Assembly: GCF_036898095.1 (NCBI RefSeq)
Contig: NC_090768.1
Coordinates: forward strand, 47,575,687 to 47,639,686
Origin: Palaemon carinicauda
Taxonomy: Eukaryota; Arthropoda; Malacostraca; Decapoda; Palaemonidae
Reading direction: 5' to 3'
DNA length: 64,000 nucleotides
Shown here: positions 20,503 through 30,530 of the stretch, piece by piece
Position numbering within the stretch: position 1 is the first letter of the stretch
Layout of the letters: each line of letters begins with the position of its first letter
The notes under the pieces: generated by a model
Told to the model about the DNA's origin: nothing
What the model saw: the letters and a program-made list of their open reading frames with translations, nothing else
Database searches by the model: none
Translations under genes and position numbers: made by a program

Positions 20503-21841
20503 TTGTTGAAATATCGGAGACCATAACCCTTGGACTTTCTTGTGTTGAGAGTAACCTCCCCACCCTGTGAGGGAGGCGTCTGTGTGAACGACAAGTCCCG
20601 GGGCAGGATATTGCAGAGGAACTAACTTGGAAAGGTTCTTGACCTTCGTCCAAGGCTGCAGACTTTTCCTCAGAATTGGGGGAAGGCGAGCTCGCCTGTC
20701 TCAACGTTTCTTGGTTGCTCTGGAACGCCACACTCTGTTTATGTCCTTTAGTTTGGACTTTAGGACGATGTCTGTGACGGAGGCGAACTGTAAGGAGCCT
20801 AGTATTCTTTCCTGGTTCCGTCTGGATGTCAACTTGTCTCTGAGGAACTGTTTCGTGTTCCTCGCTATTTCCTTCATTTTGGCTTTGGGCAGGCACAATG
20901 TATGGGAATTGAGGTCCCATTGTAGCCCCAGCCACTGAAACTTGGTCTCCGGGACCAGGCGGGATTTCTCGAGGTTGACCTGAAATCCTAGACGTCGAAG
21001 GAAAGAGAGGGCCTTGTGCGACGCCGAGTGGCAGTTCTGGACGTTGTTCGACCAGATCAGCCACTACTTGAATCCCTTGGGTTCGAAGTTCCTGAATCAC
21101 CGTCTCGGCCAGCTTGGTGAAGATTCTGGGTGCTATGTTGAGCCCGAATGGCATCACCTTAAAAGCATAAGCTTGTTTGCCCAGCTTGAAGCCTAGGAAG
21201 GGGCGAAAATGCCTTGCTATTGGAACGTGATAGTAGGCATCTGTAAGATCGATGGAGGTGGTGACGGCCCCACGGGGAAGTAGGGTCCGCACCTGCGAGA
21301 CGGTAAGCATGTGGAATTTTTCGCAAGGAATGAAGGAGTTTAGACGAGACAGGTCCAGGATTACCCTTCGTTTGTCTGAGCCTTTCTTTGGCACGCTGAA
21401 TAAGCGACCTTGAAATTTTAAGCGACGCATGCTTTGGATTGCGTTCTTTTGCAACAGATCCTTTGTAAATGAACATAGCTCTTCTGTCGGGAGTTGGTAG
21501 AAACTGTTTGGTGGAGGGGGTCCCTGTAGCCAGCTCCACCCCAGACCTTTGGAGATTATGCTGGAAGCCCAGTTGCTGAACTTCCAGTGGTACCGAAATT
21601 TGTAAAGTCTCCCTCCTACCTGCAACTTCTCAATGGCTGGATGAAGATTTGCCACCTCTGCCTCCGAGGAAAGTCTTGCCTCGGTGGGAACCCCTTCCGC
21701 TACCTCAGTTACGAAAGGCACCTCTGGAGCCTCTGTGGCGCTGGTAGCCTTGGAAAGAACCCTGAGATTCATAAGTGGGGTTGAAAGTGGGGGAGGCAGC
21801 AAACGAAGTCGATGCGATTTGTGTTTGAGGAACCAACACAT
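20150..21841 (-). pseudogene. reverse transcriptase of DIRS D, catalytic box deleted
   Basis: An open frame of 563 codons. RT motifs FQGRLFSVPKK, RRVILDLSRLNSFI and SIDLTDAYYHVPIA are intact, then MPFGLNIAPRIFTKLAE. Where C reads VAYLDDWLIWAN, D reads VVADLVEQ. The bases encoding YLDDW are missing between two GGCT repeats near 21055-21065, which also shifts the frame. The open frame downstream of that point is an out-of-phase reading of the RNase H part. The enzyme cannot be active. Confidence 0.8.
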
Positions 21842-22798
21842 ACTGCTGTTGGGGTTGGCCCTTAGAGGTAGAAGGCTGGGAGCCCTGTGAAACAGGGACA
21901 GACTGGACTGGGACAGGTTGAACTACCTGAAGAGGCTGTCTGAATTGAGCGGAGTGGAAGGGCCTCAACCTCTTCCTGCCATGAACTGGAGCACTGGGAG
22001 ACTCATATTTCCTTTTGAGAACTAGACCCCACCTAACCTTGAGGCTTTGGTTAACTCGAGCTGCCTCGCTGAGGACAGTGTTAACCATATCCTCCGGGAA
22101 GAGGTCCGGACCCCAGACTGGGGCTTTGATGAGCCTATTAGGTTCATGGCGAATAGTAGCCTCTGATAATACATGACGCCGGCAACGGAATCTGGCGTTA
22201 TGGAAGTCATATGCGTCGACCAATAAGGTCTGCAGAAGTGACTTCGTGAGGACCTTAAAGATAGGTTCCTTGTCGTAAGTGGCAACGGTCATCTCTGATA
22301 GAGCAGTAGAATTAATGGATCTACTGAGCCTACACCGGGTCTCAAACTCTATTTTGATTAGGGACTCTGGTAGCTTGGGGAGGCGTTCACTGAACTGCTT
22401 CGAAGCACAGTCCGGGCTCAGTTTTCCTACCGAAAAGGTAGATGGGGCGTTCCGCCAGCACTCATGGTCACCAGGGAAGAGAAGGAAAGTCAATTCTGTC
22501 TCCCGCAACTGGGGTAAGGGCTTCTCTTTCTTGGAAGCCTGAAAGGCTTATTTCCATGATCTTAGTTGTGCAAGGAGTAGGAGTATGTTCGTCTATTACA
22601 AACATAGTATATGAATTCTTATGGGGTGTGATCATTGTGTTCACACAATTCCACTCGTTGAAGGCGCGGACCAAAACAGACTGGGCCTGTTCCTTGGGAA
22701 AGATCACAGTCTCCTTAGGGACCTTATCTAGGCGGATCAGAGCCTCATCAGTCAAACGAGCGAAGCCGGGAAAGGGGAATTGCAGACCCGGTGGGTAG
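21705..22798 (-). pseudogene. gag C-terminal part of DIRS D
   Basis: 22755-22468 encodes ARLTDEALIRLDKVPKETVIFPKEQAQ, and 22508-21705 continues in another frame with APSTFSVGKLSPDCASKQFSERLPKLPESL. It ends in a Gln/Pro/Ser-rich tail and a basic GYQRHRGSRGAF-type C-terminus. C carries the same protein in one open frame (28805-29936). A frameshift near 22480-22500 splits it here. It overlaps the start of the RT frame. Confidence 0.75.
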
Positions 22799-22818
22799 AA
22801 CTCGAAGTTCTCAATCGG

Positions 22819-23710
22819 TCAAGTTCCGAAACCTTCAATGGACAACATGCCATCCGAAAAGGGGGCATGTAGAGCTAACCTCCACGGGTTACTCTTAGTA
22901 AAGGGTGGAAGCTTAGAGGCGTCAGGGATGGCATATTGCTGCTGTTGTGGCAGCCCCGAACGCATGAGACCTTGGACTAGGTTCTCAACATTAGCAACCC
23001 TTTCTTGTTGTTGTTGAAGAGTTACGATGGCTTGCTGAGTATGAGACGATAACATCGTCTCGAAGCGAGAAAACAGCTTCTCTGAGAAGTCCGCCGGGTT
23101 AAATGGTTCCGCCGAAGGGGGAACAGATGTCGAACCGGAGACTGGTCCTTGAGAAGTCGAGGGTATGGCAACGGAGTCTTTGGGGACTAGTGGAGGAAGA
23201 TTTGGACGACCTCGATGACTTCGAAGACTTGTGGGTCTTACGTAAAGGCTTGCGGTGAGCCTTAACCTTGGGGATCACAGACCGAAGCTTGAGATCAGCA
23301 TTGAAAGTCCCCGGAAAACCTTGAAAGGAAGATTGGTTCGAAGTAGAAGAGAAAGTCGGGCTGAGGAGAGGAATCTCAGCCCGGGACTCACCTGACTCAC
23401 CTATCTCCCTACCTGTGTCGGGTTCCTCAAGAACCATGGGTCCGACGTCAAGATTAAGGGTTGCGACGTCTTCTGTTATTGTCCCGCTCGTCTCTCCTTG
23501 GTCCGGGGCTGAAAGCAGGGACTCAATACTTTCTATGATGGGGTCCGCCAACTCCTTGGGGACCGCAGCAGATGTTTTGGCATGTGGATAAAGGAGGGAA
23601 CACCATTATTCCGATAAAATGTAAGGTTGCTTAGCCTTTACATTCCGGGCAAATCCGCCAATCCAGACCTTGAGGGTTGCTAGGGCCGAAGTCTTAGCAG
23701 ACTCGGAGCT
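22819..23710 (-). pseudogene. gag exon 3 of DIRS D (one stop, one frameshift)
   Basis: A TTTCTCTTTCAG acceptor ends at 23711. The frame starting at 23710 reads SSESAKTSALATLKVWIGG. It meets one TAA at 23606-23608, then continues in the same frame through 23551 to about 23180. After a 1-base shift it reads FSEKLFSRFETMLSSHTQQ and a Gln-rich coiled-coil-like stretch (QQQQERVANVENL). The phase matches the end of exon 2. Other introns may lie within it. Confidence 0.55.
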
Positions 23711-23902
23711 CTGAAAGAGAAAAGGCCATTAGTGAAGGAAAGGGAATCATGCCGAAGAAAAAAGGAGGGACCAGGGACCTCCGAACACGAGGCCCTAGAG
23801 AACATGCGAGGAGCAAAATGATGCAATTAAAATTAATTAATTGTAATTAATTGTAACTCCACTTACCAAGTCTATAAAGAACGGCTAAGAAGATACACTT
23901 AC

Positions 23903-24073
23903 CGATTCAGAGGTTAAAGTGGAGGCTAGCTTGTAGCATACTACACAGTTGTCCAGATGCCAAACAGTGAGGTCATCCACCAGGACAGCACAATGGGCAT
24001 GAGAGCGACACACGTCGTGGCCGCAGGGCTGACTAAGGACCGCCGCGCATGCCTTCATGGAACAACGTACCGC
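23903..24073 (-). other. gag exon 2 of DIRS D, 171-nt Cys/His exon
   Basis: A 171-nt open segment with TTTTATTTTACAG upstream and GTAAGTG downstream on the minus strand. It encodes QPCGHDVCRSHAHC, then VWHLDNCVVCYKL, a spacing of Cys and His that suggests a small zinc-binding fold. Element H has the same exon (41131-41301), same length and phase, also flanked by an AG acceptor and GTAAGTG donor. Such a region is not part of the usual DIRS gag as I know it. Function is unknown; nucleic-acid binding is a guess. Confidence 0.65.
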
Positions 24074-24076
24074 CTG

Positions 24077-25540
24077 TAAAATAAAAGATACATGAGTATC
24101 TCGTGAGTAAGCTGGAGGAGCCCGGAGGCTCCGGTAGCTTAGAATACACCGCTGTAGCGGAGCTTGTAAAATAATAATAATAAAAATAAACATAATATAA
24201 ATAAGAATAAGTCAAACCGTAATCGTGATCATACCGGGGGTGGGAGTCGAGATCAGGGGATATATATATAGATATGTATGAATTTATAATGCGATTAATC
24301 CTAGTAGATAAGGTCACGCTGGCTCCGGGGAGACAATTGAGAGAGCCCAGGGCTCATGAAAGCCTACCGGAGAAGGCGGATAGGGGAGTCGAGAGATAAA
24401 CCCATCGATGACACAAGGAATTAATCGAACTCGACATGGGAATAAATGAAGGCTACGTCCTGAGATCCCGTAAGGAATAATAATGTATGTGGAGTCCATG
24501 GAGTGCGGAACACCATATAACGAGGGGGGAAAAGGGAGGGATCTGTAATGGGTCCGTGAGGTGCGGGACCGGGTGGGGTAGCAGGAATAAAAAGTGTATA
24601 AATATGAATATACACGATGTAAAAACCCAGACCGAACCGGATCCCACCCGCTTACCGATGGCCAATCGGACGGTGGGGAGAAACGGCAACGGAATGGTAG
24701 GGGAATATGAACAATAACGTATAACAAGCCTCACACACGAACGAAATCCGCCCAGGGCGGAACAGAGTGATAATCGGTGTCAACATCCCCGAGGGGATAT
24801 GAACAAGGCTGATTCCGAGCCTCCATACGAGAGCGAGTGAAGACATCCCTGAGGTGGGGGTGTCGGGGCTGGGGAGGGGGTGAGGAGGCTAACGGGAAGG
24901 GCAGAAGAACAAGTGTACCAACCTGAACTGAGACCCATGACTGAGATCACGTGGAAAGACTAATAATAATAATATCACTAATATGGTAATAGGAAAAAGG
25001 GAGGCATGCTGGATAATGATTATAAACATAAAATAATCTGAAGGGACAAACGGAGAGGCAGGGAAAGACCAAGCCTAACAGCGCGGGAGAGACTGAGCTA
25101 GGCAGGGCTGCCAACCAAACAAGGTGTCGGTGAGGTGCCGACAACAAACATAAAATAATAACTGCCTCGCGAAAGTCCCAACGAACTATCATACTAGTAA
25201 TATAACGTATACGCTAATATGATCGCTACTACGAACGTGAATCGTAAACGAGTAAAACTAGAAACGCCCGAAGGCGACCAGGCATGCCAACCTCATGAAC
25301 AAGATATCGTAATATCATAACTAGCTGTTAATAAAATAAGACAAATACCATAGTATAAAATAACACGGGGTGTGAACCGTGGATACCCAGAAGTTTAGGA
25401 CGAGAAACAATCAGTATAGAAGACTGATTGCTAAGCGTCAAGAACGAGAGAGAGAGAGGAGGTAGCCAGCCAGCATGGCAGACCCGATGCGGGGTCGTGT
25501 AATATAAAAACTGAGATAATTAAAAAACCAAGGGCAAGAC
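24077..25540 (-). other. intron 1 of DIRS D (non-coding)
   Basis: About 1.5 kb of mixed sequence with (AATAAT)-like and TATATA stretches. Parts resemble 38700-41120 of element H in order, so it belongs to the element. No gene is seen. Confidence 0.5.
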
Positions 25541-25543
25541 TAC

Positions 25544-25609
25544 CTCCAAACACTCAAAACTCATAGATCTGGTACTTAACTTAGGTGGAGTAACAGTAGA
25601 ATCCGACAT
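25544..25609 (-). other. gag exon 1 candidate of DIRS D
   Basis: An ATG at 25609 opens MSDSTVTPPKLSTRSMSF. GAG|GTAGTC at 25544/25543 is a possible donor giving a 66-nt exon in phase 0, which matches the phase of exon 2. H has the same start at 38636, but its donor position reads GAG|GGGGCC. The alternative donor GTTAAGTACC inside the exon is shared with A and C but would not keep the phase. Confidence 0.45.
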
Positions 25610-25690
25610 CCTGGGATAAATCCTGGGTAAACCAAAGGTAAACACACACACCACAAAGAATAACAGCGTTCAAGCAGGTGCTATGAAAAG

Positions 25691-25979
25691 GAGTGACGTC
25701 ACTAGCGTGGGTGGGCTCGTTCGTAGTAGCGATTGGAGTTAGGATGTTGAACGGCTCCTCGCTGTTCAGGGATGTTGACAGGAGTTATCTAAATGGTGCG
25801 AGACCTCTGGTTGTGATTTATCACGCCCCAGTTATTTATACCGACACCTTATTAGGTGAGCGAGCTGGGTTCAACCTAGCATTCCTATACAATTTTTTCT
25901 CTGGTAAATTCATAGCAGTTATTACCTTAGAAATGATGTAAAAGGAGCATTTCACTGGGCGGCACAGATCAGAGCCCAG
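25691..25979 (-). promoter_or_regulatory. 5' inverted terminal repeat of DIRS D
   Basis: The outer 5' repeat in element sense begins CTGGGCTCTGATCTGTGCCG and ends near AGTGACGTCACT. It contains TATAAATAAC at 25840-25831, a possible TATA box. It is the inverse of the split 3' repeat at 12268-18294. The AAAA at 25980-25983 joins it to the body of C. Confidence 0.75.
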
Positions 25980-25983
25980 AAAA

Positions 25984-27469
25984 TGAAATTAAGAGGAAAA
26001 AACTAATCTGGAGAGATGAGACTCCCAGCTGCTATAGTAGAAAATTTTAGGGGTTATATGTTTTTTAGATAGTGGCGTTTAAAGACCATAGGAGATTTCC
26101 AACCTGCATACAGTACTTCTTAAGATCATCAAAATTCATGTTTTGGAAATAGTTAATTGAGGTGGCTACTGCCCGAATATCGTGTGCATGTGGAAAGGAT
26201 TCCGGGTTAGCCTGTTTGATGAAGTAGAGTATTTGCTGTCTAATACCTTGAATGGAGATAGTACCTCCCTGCTCTCTGGTAAATAAGGGACCGGAGGAAC
26301 GTGTGGTGGATCTAGCTAAAAAGGCCTTAAGGGTCACTACTGGACATAGAGAAGTATCCTGTGGTAGGGGGATAATCTTCCAAGGGGACCATCTGTTTTG
26401 AGGGTCTTCATTTTTAGCTAGGAAACTCCTATCCGGGGAGAGCAGTACTTCTCCTAACGGGAGGAAATCTAGATTCTCAGGATTAAGGGAGAGAGCTGCT
26501 AATTCTGAAATTCTGGCACCTGAGGCCATGGCTGTAAGAAACAAGGTTTTTCTAAGTAAAGAAATGTACGAGCAGGATTCATTATTGGTGTCTGACGCTA
26601 GTTTCAAATCATCATTTAGAAACCATGAGTTTTTTTGTGGACAGATTGAAGGTCTAAGCCGTGCACAAGCTTTAGGGATAGATGAAAAATAAGAATCTGC
26701 TAAATTAATCTTAAAGCCAACCTGAAAAATCTTTCTCAGGGCCGACTTAATCGTAGTGATAGTACTAGTGGCTAGGCCTTTTTCAAAACAGAGTTCTAAA
26801 AACTGAAATGGCCAAATTTGGGGTCATCTGAAGAATGTCTGAATTCTTTAAAAAGTCCGCTAATTTCTTAACAGCCGAATCATATTGTCTAAGAGTTGAG
26901 TCCCTTTTGTCAGATTCAATGAATAGGACATTGTCTGGATCGATATTTGCATCTTCATGGGCTGCAAATTTCATGAAGTCCACAAAGTTAGGGTTTGAAC
27001 TATTCTTGAGGAAGCTGACACAGTCTGTGTTTGGACTACCTGTGTCAACTTTGGGTGCGGGATCCGTTTGGGATGGAGTTTCAGCTCTAATAGGAGCGGA
27101 AACCAGTTGCTTTTGGGCCAGTTGGGTGTTACTAACGCTACTGTTCCTTTGAAGGACCATAGTTTGTGTAATACCTTCATCAGAAGATTCACTGGAGGGA
27201 ACAGATAAATCTTTTGCCAGAGGTTCCAGTCTAGAGCTAATGCGTCCATGGCAAAGGCCTGAGGGTCCAGGTTGGGGGCTATGTAGCAAGGGAGTTTGCG
27301 ATTGAAGCTTGTTGCAAACAGATCTACATGGAGATCTGGAACTAGTCTGGATATCCACCGGAACGAATTCATGTCTAGGGACCATTCCGATTCTAGTGGT
27401 TTGGTCCTGGATAAGGCATCCGCTATAACATTTCTTACTCCTGCCAGATGCGTAGCTGACAGGAACCAA
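25984..27469 (-). pseudogene. tyrosine recombinase of DIRS C (one frameshift)
   Basis: 27469-26783 overlaps the RNase H frame and holds the N-terminal domain (STLRQYDSAVKKLADFL). The frame shifts near 26785. 26607-26065 carries the box I Arg (ASGARISELAAL) and HxxR in HAHDIRAVATS. The tyrosine segment lies beyond the end of that frame and the reading frame is not clean there. Catalytic residues are otherwise conserved. Bases 25984-26064 are the start of the 3' UTR. Confidence 0.75.
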
Positions 27470-28762
27470 TTCCTTTTCGCTGCCAAGTTGAAAATCGTTA
27501 CCAGGACATGATTCAGTTTGGGTGATTTGGATCCCCCCTGTTTATGCAGTGGACTACCACTGAGTTGTCCGAGACTATCCTCACATGACTTGTCTTCTGA
27601 TGAGACAACCGTTTCAAGGTTAGAAACACTGCCATCGCTTCCAACACATTTATATGAAATTGTTTCATACTGAGGGACCAGGACCCTTGGAACATCTGGT
27701 GTTGGGAGTAACCCCCCCAACCACTGAGTGATGCGTCTGTATGAATCGTCACTTGGGGAGGGGGAAATTGCATAGGAACTGATTTGGCCAGTTTCTTGGA
27801 TTTCGTCCATGGAAGAAGTCTCTTTACTAGTACAGAGGGAATTGTTGAAATCTTGTCTCTAAGATGTATCTTTGCTCTCTTCCTCCAAACTCGGTTGATG
27901 TCCTTGAGTTTGGCTTTTAGAATGACGTCTGTTACTGAGGCAAATTGGAGTAAGCCGAGGATTCTCTCTAAAGATCGCCTCGTTATCTCTTTGTTCCAGA
28001 TAAAAAGTTTTGTCATTGATGCTATCTCCTTGACCTTCTTGGAAGGAAGGGATAGTTTGTGATCTTTTAGGTCCAAATGAATACCCAGCCATTCGAACTG
28101 ACTTGCTGGTTGTAGCCGGGATTTCTTCAGATTCACCTGAAAGCCTAGGCTTTGCAGAAACCGAATTACTTTGGATGTTGCTTCGTGGCAATCTTGCACT
28201 GTATTCGCCCAAATGAGCCAATCGTCTAGGTAGGCTACTAGCATTATTCCTTGGTTCCTGAGTTGTTGCAATACTGTCTCCCCCAGTTTTGTAAATATCC
28301 TGGGGCAATGTTGAGGCCGAAGGGCATCACTTTAAATGCGTAGGATTTCCTGCCTAGCCGGAAGCCTAGGTAGGGAGAGAAGTTTCTTGCTACCGGAACA
28401 TGATAATAGGCGTCGGTAAGATCTATAGAGGTGGTGACGGCCCCACGGGAAGTAAGGTCCGCACCTGAGAGACAGTCAGCATACGGAATTTGTCGCAAAG
28501 AATGTAAGAATTCAGTTTGGACAGGTCCAGAATTACTCTCATTGTGGAAGAATTCTTCTTTGGGACAGTAAACAGACGTCCTTGGAATTTTAGGCTTTTT
28601 ACTCTCTTTATAGCATTTTTCTGTAGGAGATCTTTGGTGTATTCTTTCAGAACTGGAGTGGGTGTCTGAAAGAAGTTCACAGGCGAAGGTGGAGACCCCT
28701 TTGTCCACTTCCAGCCCAGACCTTTGGAAACAATACTGTGTGCCCAAGGGCTGAAGGTCCAT
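26971..28762 (-). pseudogene. RT-RNase H of DIRS C (YLDD intact, frameshifted)
   Basis: 28762-28423 gives the first RT motifs (FQGRLFTVPKK, RVILDLSKLNSYI) and, after a shift near 28445, SIDLTDAYYHVPVA and MPFGLNIAPG. 28271-27513 carries VAYLDDWLIWANT, LGLLQFASVTDVILKAK and RNase H TDASLSGWGGYSQH. 27810-26971 finishes with HLAGVRNVIADALSR and DLFATSFNRKLPCY. The catalytic motifs are complete, so decay is limited to a few indels. Confidence 0.8.
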
Positions 28763-28804
28763 TGGTCTCGAAACCGGTATAATCTCCCTTCCACCCAGTC
28801 CGTC

Positions 28805-29985
28805 TCACTGATTGTGAGTTGGTTTGAACCCTCTACCTCCTCTTGCGCCTCTGGTTCTAGCTCCGCCGCGCTGGCGGAACTGGCATCTAGCTCTGATACC
28901 ACCGGATTGTCTTGAGTATCCTCGAAAGGCCCCGGTGGCTTCGTAAGCCGGATTGAAGGCTGGAGAGGACATCCATGTTGCCGTGGAGGATGATTGTCCA
29001 CCCTGTGGCGCAGGGACGATCATAAATTGTTGGGGCGGAGGTGCTTTCGACGTTGAGGGAGTCGACGTCTGGGCTAGAGGGATAGGAAGTTGTCGTTGCT
29101 GTTGGCCACAAGAAGCTTTGTAAGAAGTATAGAATTTTTGTTTCTTTTTAGGGTTTTGGTGCTTCATAGCAGGGTCAAATTTTCGTTTGGAAGAGAGGCC
29201 CCAACGGACTCGAAGGTTCTGATTAGCCCTGGCGGCCTCTTGCAGCACTTTGTCTACTTCCTCCTGAGGAAAAAGATTCTTTCCCCAGCAGGAAGCTTTA
29301 ATTAGTCTGTTAGGTTCATGTCTAATAGACGCCTCTGCCAAAACATATTTCCTGCAGTTCTTCATGGCCGTAGTGAAATCATGGAGATCCAGTTGATAAG
29401 TCTGTAACAGACTCTTTGCTAGGACCATGAAGATTTGTTCTTCTTTATAGATGGAAGCCACCAACTCCAGTGATGTCACTGCGTTGATGGATCTGGCAAA
29501 CCTCGATCTTGCTTCAAATTCAGTTTTGAGCAAGTTTTCCGGCAGTTTTGGTAATTTTTCCGAAAACAAGGAGGAAGCACAGTCTGAATCAAGTTTCCCA
29601 ACCGTGAAGGTTGACGGAGCATCATGCCAGAATTCCCTAGTGGCTGGCATGAGGAGGGAGGTAGCATCCGTCTCTTTGAGGGTTGGCATTGGCAGATCCT
29701 CATGTACTGCCTGGAGCGTTAGTTCCGTAACCTTATCCGTAAACGGAAAGGGGATATCTTGGGGAGTTGTAAATATAGTATATGACCCCTTGTGCAGTGT
29801 TAACTTGGTATTTGTACAGCCCCAGTCCGAGAAAGTACGAGCCCAGACAACTTGGGCTTGTTCCTTTGGGAAGATAACTGTTTCTTTAGGGACTTTGTCC
29901 ATCCTGACCAGGGCATTCTCCGTCAAGCGTACAAAACTGTTGAAGGGAAACCGGGAAAAATACCTAACTAGGTAGAAAAACACAC
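28805..29985 (-). CDS. gag of DIRS C (open, 5' part deleted)
   Basis: An open frame of up to 394 codons from 29989. It aligns with D gag from FVRLTENALVRMDKVPK onward, then APSTFTVGKLDSDCASSLFSEKLPKLPENLL, and ends in a Gln/Ser/Pro-rich region and an RG-rich basic tail. The similarity to D already begins upstream in FPFNSF, so the beginning of this ORF is real gag sequence. The first gag exons seen in D are missing. The leader with its exon 1 start (30144) joins gag near 29990, probably through a deletion. A CAG at 29937 could act as an acceptor. Confidence 0.7.
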
Positions 29986-30112
29986 ACATGCTGTGTACGC
30001 GCTAGGTGGCTGCACGTGGCCGAAGCCTTGCGCCAACAAAACACGCTAAAGCGAGGGTTTAAGACAAAAAATCTTAACACTGAATCGAAAAACAGAATTT
30101 AGGGTACTTAAC

Positions 30113-30144
30113 ATTGCTGCGGGGGTAAGCAGAGCCTCAGCCAT
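30113..30144 (-). other. gag exon 1 candidate of DIRS C
   Basis: ATG at 30144 opens MAEALLTPAA and meets GTTAAGTACC after 32 nt, the same layout as in A. Splicing GTTAAG (30112) to the CAG at 29937 would keep frame with gag. However, that acceptor lies inside sequence that aligns to D coding DNA, so it may be fortuitous. Confidence 0.4.
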
Positions 30145-30224
30145 CTCAAAAAAGGGTCCAAAAAAGCGTAAAAGGAATGGGCACAAAGCAAGGGGCACAA
30201 CGCTTCACGAGTCCAAAAAGAAGG

Positions 30225-30526
30225 ATGTCAGATGGTGCTGGTGTCGGGCGTTGGTGGGGTGGTCCAGGTTGTTGCGGTGGAGACCGCTATTACGGCACAC
30301 CCCTCTTGTGTATATTGACGAAGGAATATTCTAAATGGAAGACGACCTGTGAATAGTGGCTTTCACACGCCCTTTCTTTATACATGACGCCCTTGAGGGT
30401 GCTCGCGCGAGGGTAGTAACCTCTGCATACCAATGCTTTAACTTTCTCTGGTATATTTGGAATATATTTATATCAGAAAAATGACAAGAAGGACCTTTTC
30501 ACCGGCGAACACACAGGTCGACCCAG
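30225..30526 (-). promoter_or_regulatory. 5' inverted terminal repeat of DIRS C
   Basis: The inverse of 11423-11755. The outer end in element sense is CTGGGTCGACCTGTGTG, preceded by AAAA (30527-30530) at the junction with flanking DNA. It contains GCGCGAGCACCC and a run of conserved blocks also seen in A. Confidence 0.75.
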
Positions 30527-30530
30527 AAAA

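Larger units (their letters stand above)
12268..25983 (-). mobile_element. DIRS-like retrotransposon D (holds a Gypsy insertion)
   Basis: The 5' end is at 25979 (AGAGCCCAG then AAAA), the 5' repeat at 25691-25979, gag exons at 25609-21705, RT at 20150-21841 and RH/YR at 18860-20502. The internal complementary region is at 18295-18385. The 3' inverted terminal repeat is at 12268-18294, split by the Gypsy element at 12438-18099. D sits in the 3' UTR of C with AAAA at both junctions and no target duplication. Without the Gypsy it is about 8.0 kb. Gag is split by introns. RT has lost its YLDD box, and the recombinase is frameshifted, so D is dead. Confidence 0.8.
11419..30530 (-). mobile_element. 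DIRS-like retrotransposon C (split by element D)
   Basis: Element C reads right to left. The 5' end is at 30526 (CGACCCAG then AAAA at 30527-30530), with gag at 28805-29936, RT-RH at 27513-28762 and YR at 26065-27469. Its 3' UTR is interrupted at 25983/12264 by element D and continues at 12263-11909. An internal complementary region lies at 11818-11908 and the inverted 3' terminal repeat at 11423-11817. The 3' UTR pieces on both sides of D align in order with the 3' UTR of A (about 90-175). Without D, C is about 5.4 kb. RT keeps YLDD, but pol and YR have frameshifts. Confidence 0.8.

Noticed and set aside
22022..22542. Plus-strand and alternate-frame ORFs over DIRS D gag
   Set aside because: They are shadows of the minus-strand gag frames and lack any motif.
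29937..30112. A genuine 176-nt gag intron in DIRS C
   Set aside because: Phase and polypyrimidine tract fit, but the sequence before the CAG (FPFNSF) aligns with D coding sequence. A deletion joining leader to gag explains the structure as well.
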